Part shown: one piece after another, positions 7,442 through 16,649 of the stretch
How the letters are laid out: the number at the start of each line of letters is the position of its first letter
Position numbering within the stretch: the first letter of the stretch is position 1
Assembly: GCA_003150755.1 (NCBI GenBank)
Contig: QAMT01000023.1
Location: forward strand, 124,001 to 188,000
DNA: 64,000 nucleotides
From: Phascolarctobacterium sp.
Lineage (GTDB): Bacteria > Bacillota > Negativicutes > Acidaminococcales > Acidaminococcaceae
Reading direction: 5' to 3'
Notes under the pieces: model-generated
What the model was told of the DNA's origin: nothing
Database searches by the model: none
The model's input: the letters and a program-made list of their open reading frames with translations, nothing else
Position numbers and translations under genes: made by a program

Positions 7442-8212
7442 TTACTTGACTATTTCTTCAAGTTTGGCAAGGCTTTCTGCTACCATGCCATACTGATTAA
7501 TTGCAGCGTATTCGCAAACCTGTGTAGCCTGCGGTGCATATTTTTTAAGAGCGCTGAAATATTCAGCCCAATAAATATTGCCGCTGCCTACCGGCAAATG
7601 GCTGTCTGCCGTACCGTCATTATCATGAATATGCACACCGACAAGCTTCGTATTTAAATCACGTAGCACATCGCTCAAATTCCAGCCGTTAACATGCGCA
7701 TGACCGGTATCAAGCAGCGCTGCTGCCTGCGGAAAACGTTTAAAGAGCCCTAAATATTCCTCGTATTCAAACAACAGCGTACCGGTAGTACGCAAGCCTA
7801 CATTTTCAAGGACAACTGTCACACCGTATTTCTCAGCCAGTTTCAGCAGCTTTTCAATGCGCCCGCATACAAGTTCCTGCACCGCCAGTTTTTCTTCTGC
7901 CATGCGCCAGGCTTCGTTGCTGTGTACCACTACAAAGGCCGCATTGATTTTAGCTGCATACGCAAAAGTTTTTTCGTATACATCAAGATACGCCGTATCA
8001 TTCGGGTCAGCAAGGTTTACTGCAACGCACGGGCCATGGATGCTGAAGCGGCGAGTTACACCGTCGCGTTCTTTTAAATCCTTCAAAATATAATCCCAAT
8101 AATGGTCAGTACCGAATTCGTAAAAAATTTCAATGTCATACTGCATCGGTAAATTTTTTAAAAATGCTTTGCTAAAGCTGCCAAACGGCAAATCACTTAC
8201 AGAAAATTTCAT
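7442..8212 (-). CDS. Sugar phosphate isomerase/epimerase-like TIM-barrel protein
   Basis: A 256-residue AP endonuclease 2/xylose isomerase-like TIM barrel. Metal-binding residues of the fold are visible: VVLENVG (Glu after the fourth strand), ALLDTGHAHVNG (Asp and His), VGVHIHDNDGTADSHLPVG (His, Asp and a nearby His) and QVCEYA (Glu). Such enzymes isomerise or epimerise sugars, keto-sugars or sugar phosphates. It is the last gene of a CUT1 ABC transporter operon and overlaps the ATPase gene by four bases (ATGA), so it probably processes the imported compound. The exact substrate cannot be assigned. Confidence 0.8.
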   Translation of the reverse strand: MKFSVSDLPFGSFSKAFLKNLPMQYDIEIFYEFGTDHYWDYILKDLKERDGVTRRFSIHGPCVAVNLADPNDTAYLDVYEKTFAYAAKINAAFVVVHSNEAWRMAEEKLAVQELVCGRIEKLLKLAEKYGVTVVLENVGLRTTGTLLFEYEEYLGLFKRFPQAAALLDTGHAHVNGWNLSDVLRDLNTKLVGVHIHDNDGTADSHLPVGSGNIYWAEYFSALKKYAPQATQVCEYAAINQYGMVAESLAKLEEIVK

Positions 8213-9294
8213 TTTATAATCTCACCCTTTTGTACATAACCAATATTTGCTTTTGTTTCTGCATCAAACAGACTTGCTTCATCCCAGTTGAAATCAAGGC
8301 TGATGTTGCCGCTTATTTCTTTACCAATGCCAGGCAGCGTAACAAAAATTGTTTCTCCATTAGCTTCAACAGTTAAAGTGCGCTGGTTGCCGGTATTTTC
8401 CTGATAACTTACGTTGCCCTTAATTTTACCGTTAGCAGAAGGAGTTAAATGCTCCGGCCTGATGCCGATGAGGACATTATTGCGCCCTGCCAGTACCTTT
8501 TGCCAAAGTTCCGGAACGTCGCTGACTACATCGCCAATTTTCATTTTGCCGCTGCTGTAATAACCGGTAATGATATTCATTGCAGGAGAACCAATAAAAC
8601 CTGCTACAAAAGTATTTGCTGGATGATGATAAATCACGTCAGGAGTGCCGGCCTGCTGCAAAATGCCATCCCGCATTACAACAATACGGTTAGCAACCGT
8701 CATAGCTTCAATCTGGTCATGCGTTACATAAATCATCGTCGGTTTATAAATTTCGTGAATACGGACCAGTTCCGTCCTTGCCTGCTGACGGAGCTGCGCA
8801 TCAAGATTGGAAAGAGGTTCATCCAGCAAAAAGTACGGAGATTGCTTAACAAGAGCCCTGCACAAAGCAACCCTTTGTTTCTGCCCGCCGCTGAGCTCTT
8901 TCGGTTTATGGTTTTCGTAGCCCTGCAAATTCAAAATTTTCAAGGCTTCCGTAGTACGTCTTTTTATCTCATCTTCCGGCAGTTTTTGAATCTTCAGCCC
9001 AAAGGTAATGTTATCCCATACGGAAAGATGCGGAAACAGCGCATAGCTTTGGAATACCATCGCCACATTGCGTTCTCCGGGCGGAACATCGTTAATGACC
9101 CTGCCGCCCATAATAAGCTCGCCGCTGGTAATTTCTTCCAACCCTGCAATCATACGCAAAGTTGTTGTTTTGCCGCAGCCGGAAGGCCCCAATAAAATAA
9201 GCCTTTCTCCTTCTTTTATTTCCAGATTCAGTGATTTTACAATTTTAGCGTCGCCGTAGGATTTGCAGACATTATTGAAAACTATGCTATTCAT
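8209..9294 (-). CDS. CUT1-family sugar ABC transporter ATPase (MalK/UgpC-like)
   Basis: Cytoplasmic ATPase of 361 residues that powers the two permeases upstream. Walker A GPSGCGKTTT near residue 38, signature LSGGQKQRVALCRAL near 134, Walker B YFLLDEPLSNLDA, and switch His in VTHDQIEAM. The C-terminal 120 residues form the MOP/TOBE-like regulatory domain that defines the MalK/UgpC group (IGIRPEHL is visible). Such ATPases are often shared by several sugar importers. It starts two bases after the permease stop. Confidence 0.92.
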   Translation of the reverse strand: MNSIVFNNVCKSYGDAKIVKSLNLEIKEGERLILLGPSGCGKTTTLRMIAGLEEITSGELIMGGRVINDVPPGERNVAMVFQSYALFPHLSVWDNITFGLKIQKLPEDEIKRRTTEALKILNLQGYENHKPKELSGGQKQRVALCRALVKQSPYFLLDEPLSNLDAQLRQQARTELVRIHEIYKPTMIYVTHDQIEAMTVANRIVVMRDGILQQAGTPDVIYHHPANTFVAGFIGSPAMNIITGYYSSGKMKIGDVVSDVPELWQKVLAGRNNVLIGIRPEHLTPSANGKIKGNVSYQENTGNQRTLTVEANGETIFVTLPGIGKEISGNISLDFNWDEASLFDAETKANIGYVQKGEIIK

Positions 9295-9296
9295 TA

Positions 9297-10121
9297 TTAA
9301 CCTTTAACCCCCGATTGCATAAATGTATTAAGGATAAATTTCTGGCAGAACACATACAGAACCAGCGGCGGCAAACTTGTCAGCACGGCAACAGCCATGG
9401 CAATGCCCCATTCGCTGCCGCCCTCGGCGCTGATAAACATTTGCAGCGCCAGAGGAAGGGTATACATATCCTTGTCCTGCAAAACAAGCAGCGGCCAGAA
9501 ATATTCGTTCCACGAATTGATAAAGAACAAAATAGCTACTGCGATGACAGAAGGTTTAATCAATGGAAAAATTACGCGGCGTAAAATTACAAACGGTTTA
9601 GCGCCGTCAAGAATTGCCGCCTCAAGCAGTGCTTTCGGAATACCACGCATTGTCTGACGCATTAGAAAAATACCCATGCCATCGGCAAAAGCCGGAAGCA
9701 TTACGCCGAGCGGATGATTTAAAAGATTCATCTTACTCATAAACAGATAGTTAGGCATAATCAGCACCGTAACCGGAATAAAAAACGTCAGCAGCATGCT
9801 GTTGAAAATCGTTTCTTTGTATTTAAAGTCATAATAGATAAAGGCAAATGCCGCCAGAATACTGGTAATAACTTTCATGGCAGTAGTGCCTGCGGCGATG
9901 ATAAAAGTATTGTAAATATAGGTCAGCAGCGGGAAATCTTCCAGCACTGTCGTATAGTTAGCCAAAGTTGGCGGAAACGGCAGCGGATTCAGCGTAGCCC
10001 TGAAAATCTGGTCCATATCTTTCAAAGAAGTGGATATCATAAAAACAATCGGCCACAGCTGAATAAAAACTGCAATTAAAAGCGGAATATGCCACAAATA
10101 CTCTTTTTTATCAGTTTTCAT
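9297..10121 (-). CDS. CUT1-family sugar ABC transporter permease (MalG/UgpE-like)
   Basis: Inner-membrane permease of 274 residues with six predicted spans. The EAA loop reads EAAILDGAKPFVILRRVIFP, the coupling helix that contacts the ATPase. The N-terminal pattern of one span followed by a periplasmic loop (FRATLNPLPFPPTLANYTTV) is typical of MalG/UgpE. It overlaps the upstream permease gene by 11 bases, so the two are likely translated together and form a heterodimer. Confidence 0.9.
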   Translation of the reverse strand: MKTDKKEYLWHIPLLIAVFIQLWPIVFMISTSLKDMDQIFRATLNPLPFPPTLANYTTVLEDFPLLTYIYNTFIIAAGTTAMKVITSILAAFAFIYYDFKYKETIFNSMLLTFFIPVTVLIMPNYLFMSKMNLLNHPLGVMLPAFADGMGIFLMRQTMRGIPKALLEAAILDGAKPFVILRRVIFPLIKPSVIAVAILFFINSWNEYFWPLLVLQDKDMYTLPLALQMFISAEGGSEWGIAMAVAVLTSLPPLVLYVFCQKFILNTFMQSGVKG

Positions 10122-10989
10122 AATATACCTTCTTCTCTAAATATTTAGTCCTGAATAGCAGGAACGCTATATAGCAAACCATTGTAATAATGGCAAAAGC
10201 AGCTGATTTACCGGTTTGGAAAAATACAAACGCATACTGGTAAATGATGTATACCAGATTTGAACTGCCCTGGTCAGGCCCGCCCTGCGTCAGCATATTT
10301 ACCGGTACCAGCACATATTGAAGCCCGAATACCACTGTAATCGTAAAAACATAAATTGCAGTAGAAGATGTCATCGGCACAATAATCTGCTTGAAAATCT
10401 GCCAGTTGCTGGCATTTTCCAGCTTGGCTGCTTCAATCATTTCTTTAGGAACAGCAAGCATGGCTGCAAGCATTACAATAAGGTTATAACCAAAAACCTT
10501 CCAGCCAATAATAGTGCAGATAGCAAAAATTACAAGCCAGTTTTCTTTAAACCAGCGCGGCGATTCTATATCAAACCACGAAAGCACTATGCTCAGCGGA
10601 CCTGCCAGCGGATTATAAATCCACAGGAACAAAATACTTGCAACCGCCAGAGATAATGTTGCAGGCATAAATAACGTTGAACGGTAAAAGCCCTTACCGT
10701 GCTCAATTAAATGCCCAAGCACAAACGAGAACAGGTAGGGCAGCACAAAGTTAAGCACCAGCATAATTGCAACAAATACAACAGTATTGATAAGTATTTT
10801 AACAAGTTCCTCGCTGCCTAAAACAGCGGTATAGTTTTCAAGGCCGACAAATTTCATTGTGGGGCTGACCATATTCCAGCTGAAAAAGCTTAAATACAGA
10901 TTTTGCAGCAGCGGCCAGTATGAAAACACTGCAAAAAAGAAAATGCTTGGCAGCAAAAATAAAAAGGCATGCCATTTATTCTTTTCCAT
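10111..10989 (-). CDS. CUT1-family sugar ABC transporter permease (MalF/UgpA-like)
   Basis: Inner-membrane permease of 292 residues with six predicted spans; N-terminal FLLPSIFFFAVFSYWPLLQN is typical of the UgpA group. The EAA loop reads EAAKLENASNWQIFKQIIVP. It is the first permease after the binding-protein gene, from which it is separated by a stem-loop that should lower its expression relative to the binding protein. An AGGAG site precedes the ATG. Confidence 0.9.
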   Translation of the reverse strand: MEKNKWHAFLFLLPSIFFFAVFSYWPLLQNLYLSFFSWNMVSPTMKFVGLENYTAVLGSEELVKILINTVVFVAIMLVLNFVLPYLFSFVLGHLIEHGKGFYRSTLFMPATLSLAVASILFLWIYNPLAGPLSIVLSWFDIESPRWFKENWLVIFAICTIIGWKVFGYNLIVMLAAMLAVPKEMIEAAKLENASNWQIFKQIIVPMTSSTAIYVFTITVVFGLQYVLVPVNMLTQGGPDQGSSNLVYIIYQYAFVFFQTGKSAAFAIITMVCYIAFLLFRTKYLEKKVYYEN

Positions 10990-11006
10990 TTTTTCTTCTC
11001 CTTTAG

Positions 11007-11041
11007 TTAAAAATCAGGCTGCCGCAGAAAGCAGCAGCCTG
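11007..11041 (-). terminator. Intercistronic stem-loop between binding protein and permease genes
   Basis: Minus strand CAGGCTGC paired with GCAGCCTG (11041-11015), followed by ATTTTT. It lies 18 bases after the binding-protein stop and before the permease ribosome binding site. In ABC operons such elements act as leaky terminators or mRNA stabilisers that keep the binding protein in excess. Confidence 0.65.
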
Positions 11042-11059
11042 AAGTTTATCGTCCTGATA

Positions 11060-12364
11060 TTACATCAGTGCGTTAATTTTTTCTGCGGTTTCATGCAGAG
11101 CCTGCGCAGCAGATTCTTTGCCGCTCAGGATAATGTCGCGGGCATCAATGAGAAGCTGTTCAGCCTGAAGTCCGTTAGCACCAGGGAAACTTGCCCAGGG
11201 AACAAGGTTAGGCATTAAGGAAAGGGCAACCTGTACGTTTTTGTTGGTATCAACAAGTTTCTTAAAGCCGTTCGGGTCGTTTTCTACACCTTTGCGAGGA
11301 GGCAGATAGCCGGTGCCAGTGCTCCATTTCAAAAGAGCTTCAGGAGATTCCAAGTATTTGATAAATTCAACGGCAGCCTGTTTTTTAGCATCATCGGTAG
11401 AGAATACCATCAGGAAATTGCCGCCAGCCGGAACTTTAAGCTCTTTGCCTTCGAATACAGGGAACGGAGCAGCCATTACTTCAAAATTAGCACTCTTTTC
11501 AAAGTTAGCACGTTTGCCGATAGTGGTGCAAACCATACCGAGCTTGCCGCTGAGGTAAGCCTGGAAGCCTTCTTCGTTTGTAGCATGCAGACCGCTGCCA
11601 TCTTTAACCATGTCAGCCAAAAGCTGGTATGCTTCCGCAGCTTCAGGAGTATCGAAGCCTGCTAAAGTTTTGCCGTCAACCTTTTTCAGCATGCTGCCGC
11701 CGTTGGATTCAATAATAGCCTGCTGGGTCCAGTTATCTGCATATTCCTGCATAAAGAAGCCCATGTTGCCGGTTTTTTCTTTAATCTGTTTGGCAGCGGC
11801 TTTAACTTCGTTCCAGGTTTTAGGCGGGTTAGCCGGGTCAAGGCCTGCTGCTTTAAAAATATCCGGGTTGTAATAAAGTACCGGTACGCTAATAGAATAC
11901 GGAACGCCAATCTGTTTTCCGTCGTCAGTTTGTGCCAAAGCCAATACATTAGGCAGGAAGTTATCTTTTAAGAAGTTAGGGTCTTTAGCGCCTTCAAATG
12001 CCTGATTGATGTCCTGATATTTCAGGTTTTCGGCAGCATAGTTAAGGAAAGACCAACCCATCTGGACTACGTCCGGATTTTTACCGGAAGCGATTGCTGC
12101 CTGAAGATTCTGGGTAAGGCCTTTATACATATCCGGATTATATTTTTCTACAACTTCAATATTCGGATGTTTTTCATTAAAATCTTTAACTAATTCTTTT
12201 ACAGTTTGTCCGCCAAAGCTTTCAGAAGCAACATGCCAATATTCAATTTGTACTTTTTTGCCGCTGCCGGTATCGGCAGATTTGGTGTCACTGCCGCAGC
12301 CTGCAAATACTGCTGCGCACATGGTAGCCAGTAAAACACCGGCAATTTTTTTCTTTAAGTTCAT
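11060..12364 (-). CDS. Sugar ABC transporter substrate-binding lipoprotein (UgpB-like)
   Basis: Extracytoplasmic binding protein of 434 residues, family 1 (UgpB/MalE-like). A lipoprotein signal peptide ends in the lipobox VFAG-C, followed by a GSDTKSADTGSGKK linker. The mature part begins VQIEYWHV and later has ASGKNPDVVQMGW, a usual family pattern. I chose ATG 12364 because GGAGG is 8 bases away; an ATG six bases upstream is too close to it. It leads the operon that encodes two permeases, an ATPase and a TIM-barrel isomerase. Ligand unknown; glycerol-3-phosphate specificity is not supported by any residue I can name. Confidence 0.9.
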   Translation of the reverse strand: MNLKKKIAGVLLATMCAAVFAGCGSDTKSADTGSGKKVQIEYWHVASESFGGQTVKELVKDFNEKHPNIEVVEKYNPDMYKGLTQNLQAAIASGKNPDVVQMGWSFLNYAAENLKYQDINQAFEGAKDPNFLKDNFLPNVLALAQTDDGKQIGVPYSISVPVLYYNPDIFKAAGLDPANPPKTWNEVKAAAKQIKEKTGNMGFFMQEYADNWTQQAIIESNGGSMLKKVDGKTLAGFDTPEAAEAYQLLADMVKDGSGLHATNEEGFQAYLSGKLGMVCTTIGKRANFEKSANFEVMAAPFPVFEGKELKVPAGGNFLMVFSTDDAKKQAAVEFIKYLESPEALLKWSTGTGYLPPRKGVENDPNGFKKLVDTNKNVQVALSLMPNLVPWASFPGANGLQAEQLLIDARDIILSGKESAAQALHETAEKINALM

Positions 12365-12487
12365 TTTCATACCCTCCGTAAAATTATTGGTTGCCTGTAT
12401 AATATCAAGCGAATTTAAAATGTAATATATGTAACAGATTAAATAAAAATAAAATAAATGTAGATTTCGTTAAGCAAAGGTAAAATT

Positions 12488-12517
12488 TGTAAAATTTTCT
12501 TTACAAAGCTATGTAAA
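12488..12517 (-). promoter_or_regulatory. Three alternating TGTAAA half-sites, candidate operator of the sugar operon
   Basis: TGTAAA (12488-12493), six bases, TTTACA (12500-12505), six bases, TGTAAA (12512-12517): two overlapping perfect inverted repeats with a strict 12-base period, 124-153 bases upstream of the binding-protein start. This looks like a regulator site, but no regulator gene is adjacent, so the protein is unknown. The rest of 12365-12577 is AT-rich with no clear gene. Confidence 0.35.
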
Positions 12518-12577
12518 CAGACTGAAAATTTTATCACAAAATACTTTAAATGCCCTGCTTTTTCTCTTACTGCAATC

Positions 12578-12621
12578 AAAAATGCACCCCCAAAAGCTTT
12601 TTAAAAGCCTTTGAAGGTGCA
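12578..12621 (-). terminator. Terminator of the TRAP transporter operon
   Basis: TGCACC paired with GGTGCA around an internal AAAGGC/GCTTTT-type pairing, followed on the minus strand by five Ts; 36 bases after the stop of the large permease gene. Confidence 0.75.
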
Positions 12622-12656
12622 TAGCAAAATTGCAAATTTAGTTTTAATTCAAGCCG

Positions 12657-13934
12657 TTATTTTAATACACTCGGCAGCCAGGTAGCAATTTCCGGGAAGA
12701 AGCAGAGGATAAGGATTTCTGCCGCCATAGCAAGGCCGAACGGCACAACGCCTTTGATAATATCCGTCATCCTGCTGTCCGGGCTGATGCCCTGCAATAC
12801 AAACAAGTTCATGCCGACAGGAGGCGTAATCAGCGCCAGCTCCAAGTTTAACAGCATTACTACGTTAAACCAAATTGGGTCAAAGCCAAGGCGCATAATC
12901 AGCGGGAACAGTATCGGCAGTGTAATAAAGATAATGGAAATGGATTCCAGAATGCAGCCGAGGAACAGCAGCAGAATGTTAATTGCCACAAATACTGCCC
13001 AGCGTCCCATGTCAAGCTCGGCAACGTATTCCGTAAGCGCCTGCGGTGCATTTAAAATCGTCAGTACAAAACCAAACAGGCTTGCGCCAATCATAATGGC
13101 AAAAATCATGCAGCTGGTCTGGATTGTATCGCGCAAAATTTCGGGTAAATCCTTAATTGTTAATGTTTTGTAAACAAAGAAGGTTATAAACAGGCTGTAC
13201 ACCGTGCCGACACCGGCCGCTTCAGTAGGAGTAAAAGAACCGGTGTAAATGCCGCCGACGACTATAACCGGCAGCAGCAAGCCCCAAAATGATTTTTTCA
13301 GCGAGCTTACGCGCTCATCCCATGAAGCCGCTTCCTGCAAAGGCAAATTGCGCGAACTGTAAACAACAATAGCTATAAAGATAACTGTCAGCAGCACGCC
13401 AGGCACTACGCCGGACATAAACAGTTTTCCGATAGATTCATCGGTAATAGCGCCGTACAAAATCATCGGTATTGAAGGCGGAATCAAAATGCCCAGCGTA
13501 CCGCCAGCGGCGACTGTACCTAAAACCAAATGGCGGCTGTAACCACGCGAAAGCATTTCCGGTATAGCGATAGAACCGATTGTTACGGCACACGCTACGG
13601 AAGAACCTGTAATTGCAGCAAAGATAGCGCAGGCAATAACCGTCGCCACGCCAAGCCCGCCCGGCAGATGGCGCAGCCATTTATTGGCAAGCTCAAACAA
13701 GTCGTTGCCAACCTTGCCGGTCAGCAAAATCTGGCTCATTAAAATATACATCGGCACTGCCGTTAAAACAAAATCGTCCAGCGATTTATAACCGATAATA
13801 GGCAGCTGCGCCAGTGCGCCCTCGCCGCCCAAAAACAGCACCATACCGGCAACGCCCGAAAGCCCGAGCGCAAAGGCAACCGGCAATCCTGAAAATAATA
13901 ACACCAGAAGGAGAACAGTAAACATTACAAGCAT
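12657..13934 (-). CDS. dctM: TRAP transporter large permease (DctM family)
   Basis: Membrane protein of 425 residues with about 12 predicted spans, the ion-coupled transport subunit of a tripartite ATP-independent periplasmic transporter. Recognisable segments include LFSGLPVAFALGLSG near the start, SGSSVACAVTIGSIAIPEM, GGTLGILIPPSIPMILYG, and the C-terminal LELALITPPVGMNLFVLQG. It begins one base after the small subunit stop. The operon is led by a T-box RNA, so transport should rise when charged tRNA-Leu is scarce. TRAP systems usually move carboxylates. Confidence 0.93.
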   Translation of the reverse strand: MLVMFTVLLLVLLFSGLPVAFALGLSGVAGMVLFLGGEGALAQLPIIGYKSLDDFVLTAVPMYILMSQILLTGKVGNDLFELANKWLRHLPGGLGVATVIACAIFAAITGSSVACAVTIGSIAIPEMLSRGYSRHLVLGTVAAGGTLGILIPPSIPMILYGAITDESIGKLFMSGVVPGVLLTVIFIAIVVYSSRNLPLQEAASWDERVSSLKKSFWGLLLPVIVVGGIYTGSFTPTEAAGVGTVYSLFITFFVYKTLTIKDLPEILRDTIQTSCMIFAIMIGASLFGFVLTILNAPQALTEYVAELDMGRWAVFVAINILLLFLGCILESISIIFITLPILFPLIMRLGFDPIWFNVVMLLNLELALITPPVGMNLFVLQGISPDSRMTDIIKGVVPFGLAMAAEILILCFFPEIATWLPSVLK

Positions 13935-13935
13935 T

Positions 13936-14460
13936 TTATTTTACCTCCCCTTCAAAATTATTGGCAGCAATTTTGCTGATATCGTGCAAAAGCGTGCCGA
14001 TTATCTGCAAAAGCAGCACAAACATGCCAACCGGCAAAGAAAGCTGCGGAATCCACAGCGGCGTGCTTAAAGTAGTAGGCGCGCAGTTATTGTATTCCAG
14101 CGAAAGCTGCATCATTTTCCACGCTTCTACTGTAAAAATAAAGCTGAAATAAATACCGGCAATAGAAGTCAGAACCTCAATATAGCAGCGCGTTTTGGCT
14201 GATAAATGCGTCAGGATAATATCGACATGGATATGTTTTTTGCCTGCATACGCTACGCCCATGCCCAGAAAGCCGGCAATAATAATGCAGTAAGTAGAAA
14301 TTTCCATAACCCATTCAGTCGGTGAGTTGAAAATGTTGCGGGCAACGATTTCATAAACAATCATAAAGCCTGTCAGCAAAATCAGCGCACCGGCAATAAC
14401 ACCGACCACATTGGTCAGCAGCGCTACAATTTTATCATAAACATTGATAAATGATTTCAC
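13936..14460 (-). CDS. dctQ: TRAP transporter small permease (DctQ family)
   Basis: Membrane protein of 174 residues with four predicted spans, usual for DctQ subunits that scaffold the large permease. The family stretch TEWVMEISTYCIIIAGFLGM, followed by a cytoplasmic KKHIHVDI segment, is clear. Located between the binding protein and large permease genes with short gaps, so the three encode one transporter. Confidence 0.9.
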   Translation of the reverse strand: MKSFINVYDKIVALLTNVVGVIAGALILLTGFMIVYEIVARNIFNSPTEWVMEISTYCIIIAGFLGMGVAYAGKKHIHVDIILTHLSAKTRCYIEVLTSIAGIYFSFIFTVEAWKMMQLSLEYNNCAPTTLSTPLWIPQLSLPVGMFVLLLQIIGTLLHDISKIAANNFEGEVK

Positions 14461-14492
14461 GTTAACACTCTCATTCCCTTAAAATTTAAGCC

Positions 14493-15509
14493 TCAGGATT
14501 TGGTTGCAATGTCGATAAGTTCTTGTCCCAAGGCGCCGTTTTCTTCAACAAACAAATCCCAAACGCTCTTGGTTGCCTGCTGCCATGCACCGATTTCGTT
14601 TTCGGGAACAACATAAACCTGCATGCCGTTTGCCTTCAAATCTTCAAGTGCTTTCAGGTCTTCTGCCTTCGCGTTGGCGCGGATATCGTTGCGTACTTCG
14701 TTTGCCGCATCATTCAAAGCTTTTTTCTGCGCATCGGAAAGCTTAGCATAGGATTTTTCATTTATCGTAAGTAAAAATTCCGGAGAAGCATGGTTGGTAA
14801 CGGTTAAATATTTATGTACTTCATACATTTTGCGGTCGCGCATAGCGGTTGTACCGGAGGTCTGTCCGTCAATCGTGCCGCGCTGAATAGCCATGTAAAC
14901 TTCGCTGGAGCCCATGGTTGCAGAAGATGCACCCAAAGCCTTAATGGTTTCGGAAGAATATTTGCTGTAACCGCGGATTTTTAAGCCTTCAAAATCAGCC
15001 GGAGTTTTAACCTCGCGCAGGTTATTGGCAAACTGTACAAAGCCGTAATCTGCCCAAATCAGCGGGCGCACGCCTTTTTTCAAAAGCTCGCTGCCCAGTT
15101 TTTCGCCAATGCCGTTGTCAATCGCTTTATCTACCTTATCGTAATCGGGGAACAAAAACGGCACGTCAAATACGTCCATGGCAGGCACAATGCTGGCCCA
15201 GCGCCCTACTGTGTTAAGCCCCATATCTACGCCGCCGGAAATAACAGCGTCATTCATATTTTTATCATTATAAAGCTGCCCGGCAGGATAAATGGTAACA
15301 TCCAGGCTGCCGCCGGATTTTTCCGCAACTTTGGCTTTAAAACTGTCCATGGCCTTAACCAGCGGATGGCTGGATGGCAGGGCCGTTGCCAGTTTTAAAG
15401 TAACCTGTCCGCCGGAAGCGGATTTTTCGCCGCCGCTGCCTCCGCAGCCTGCAACAAGCGTCATTGCTGCAACAAGCGCCGCAGCCGTAAATTTTTTCCA
15501 CATTTTCAT
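14493..15509 (-). CDS. dctP: TRAP transporter substrate-binding lipoprotein (DctP family)
   Basis: Solute receptor of 338 residues. The signal peptide ends in the lipobox LVAG-C and a GGSGGEKSASGG linker, so it is membrane-anchored. The body follows the DctP pattern: TLKLATALPSSHPLVKAM, then IRGYSKYSSETIKALGA, then VYMAIQRGTIDGQ. The ligand-anchoring Arg of the family is probably in KIRGYS, which suggests a carboxylate ligand. AAGGAAG precedes the start. Ligand identity is open; the Leu T-box hints at a leucine-related organic acid. Confidence 0.92.
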   Translation of the reverse strand: MKMWKKFTAAALVAAMTLVAGCGGSGGEKSASGGQVTLKLATALPSSHPLVKAMDSFKAKVAEKSGGSLDVTIYPAGQLYNDKNMNDAVISGGVDMGLNTVGRWASIVPAMDVFDVPFLFPDYDKVDKAIDNGIGEKLGSELLKKGVRPLIWADYGFVQFANNLREVKTPADFEGLKIRGYSKYSSETIKALGASSATMGSSEVYMAIQRGTIDGQTSGTTAMRDRKMYEVHKYLTVTNHASPEFLLTINEKSYAKLSDAQKKALNDAANEVRNDIRANAKAEDLKALEDLKANGMQVYVVPENEIGAWQQATKSVWDLFVEENGALGQELIDIATKS

Positions 15510-15527
15510 AATAAAACTTCCTTTCCC

Positions 15528-16391
15528 TTATTTATATTTTTTATCTAATTCATTGTATTTATCAAGACCGATAAAGCTGTTAAACTCGCTGAAATGCAGC
15601 ATTTTATCATCACAGCTGATGGTCGTCCCTTCGCAGCGCAGCGTGCGCATTACCTCGCCAAAGGCTTTGGTAATGGTGTACAGCGCCGTGCAGGGCCAAA
15701 ATACAATGTCAAAACCCATGTTTTCAAGGTCTTTCGCTGTCAGTTCAGGCGTTTTGCCGCCCTCAATCATATTGGCAATCAAAACCGTATCCGGAAAGCT
15801 TGCCGCGATTTTTTCAAGTTCCTGCGCGCTTTGCGGGGCTTCAATAAACAAGGCTTCCGCTCCGCTGTCCAGATACATTTTTCCGCGTTCAATGGCTGCG
15901 TCAAGCCCAAACACAGCCCTTGCATCAGTACGCGCAATCAAAAGCGTGCTTTCTTTTAGTTTGGCATCTGCCGCCGCGCGGATTTTTTTACCGTGCAGTT
16001 CAGCATCTACAACCTGTTTGCCTGCCATGTGCCCGCACCGTTTGGGCCACACCTGGTCCTCAAACAGCACGGCCGCCGCACCTGCCCATTCATATTCACG
16101 CAGTGTACGCTGCGCGCTCAGCGCATTGCCGTAACCCGTATCGCCGTCGGCAACCACGGGCACATCCACAGCCCTTGCAATCGTGCGCACGGCATCTGCC
16201 ATCTCCGTCATCGAAAGATAACCCACATCCGGTTCGCCCAGGCGTGATGCCGCAACGGCATAACCGCCCATAACGACGCCGTCAAAGCCTTCGGCAACGG
16301 CTATTTTAGCCGTCAACGCATCGTATACTCCGGGCAGCACAAGTATTTCTTTCTGCGCCAGCCTTTTACGTAATTTTTCTCCCGGTTCCAT
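15528..16391 (-). CDS. PEP mutase/isocitrate lyase superfamily carbon-carbon lyase
   Basis: Cytoplasmic enzyme of 287 residues with a swapped TIM-barrel fold. Motifs: VLPGVYDALTAKIA, metal/substrate segment VVADGDTGYGN, catalytic loop KRCGH whose Cys marks lyases rather than mutases, and EAPQS. Relatives include 2-methylisocitrate lyase, 2,3-dimethylmalate lyase, petal death protein (2-alkylmalates) and oxaloacetate decarboxylase; I cannot choose between them. It is the first gene after the T-box and 18 bases upstream of the TRAP binding protein, so it probably cleaves the imported acid or a derivative. AGGGGG is the ribosome binding site. Confidence 0.82.
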   Translation of the reverse strand: MEPGEKLRKRLAQKEILVLPGVYDALTAKIAVAEGFDGVVMGGYAVAASRLGEPDVGYLSMTEMADAVRTIARAVDVPVVADGDTGYGNALSAQRTLREYEWAGAAAVLFEDQVWPKRCGHMAGKQVVDAELHGKKIRAAADAKLKESTLLIARTDARAVFGLDAAIERGKMYLDSGAEALFIEAPQSAQELEKIAASFPDTVLIANMIEGGKTPELTAKDLENMGFDIVFWPCTALYTITKAFGEVMRTLRCEGTTISCDDKMLHFSEFNSFIGLDKYNELDKKYK

Positions 16392-16417
16392 TTTTGCGCC
16401 CCCTGTTTTGATAAATA

Positions 16418-16643
16418 TAAAAGCCCCTACCGGAAATCCGGTAGGGGCGAAATACGCGGTACCACCCTACATTATACTCTTTACCATAACGCCGGCCAGC
16501 GCTTTTTCCTACTTTGCTTTCAAAAAAAGGACTCCGGGGCGAGCTATGCGCTTACGCTTTACCGGCTTGCACCAACCGCCGGCTCTCTTAAAAACTTCAG
16601 CGTTTTATTCCCCTTCATAGTTTTTTGTTTAATAATTTGAGAT
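16418..16643 (-). promoter_or_regulatory. T-box riboswitch, specifier reads as Leu (CUC)
   Basis: Minus-strand leader with the T-box AGGGUGGUACCGCG (16468-16455) and a terminator CCCCUACCGG/CCGGUAGGGG plus U-run (16448-16418); the T-box strand GUAGGG can instead pair with CCCUAC to form the antiterminator. Stem I shows GAAGGGGAAUAAA on its 5' side, the distal AGAGAGCCGGCGGUUGGUG, and CAUAG-CUC-G-CCCCGGAGUCC on its 3' side. Placing the specifier five bases after the upper helix and one purine before the lower helix gives CUC (plus-strand 16541-16543), a leucine codon. The UGGU bulge fits a tRNA with discriminator A, as tRNA-Leu has. Confidence 0.9.
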
Positions 16644-16649
16644 GAATAC

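Noticed and set aside
16418..16643. T-box as a 3' element of lemA or as a leader for the plus strand
   Set aside because: Promoter, T-box consensus and terminator all read on the minus strand, toward the lyase gene.
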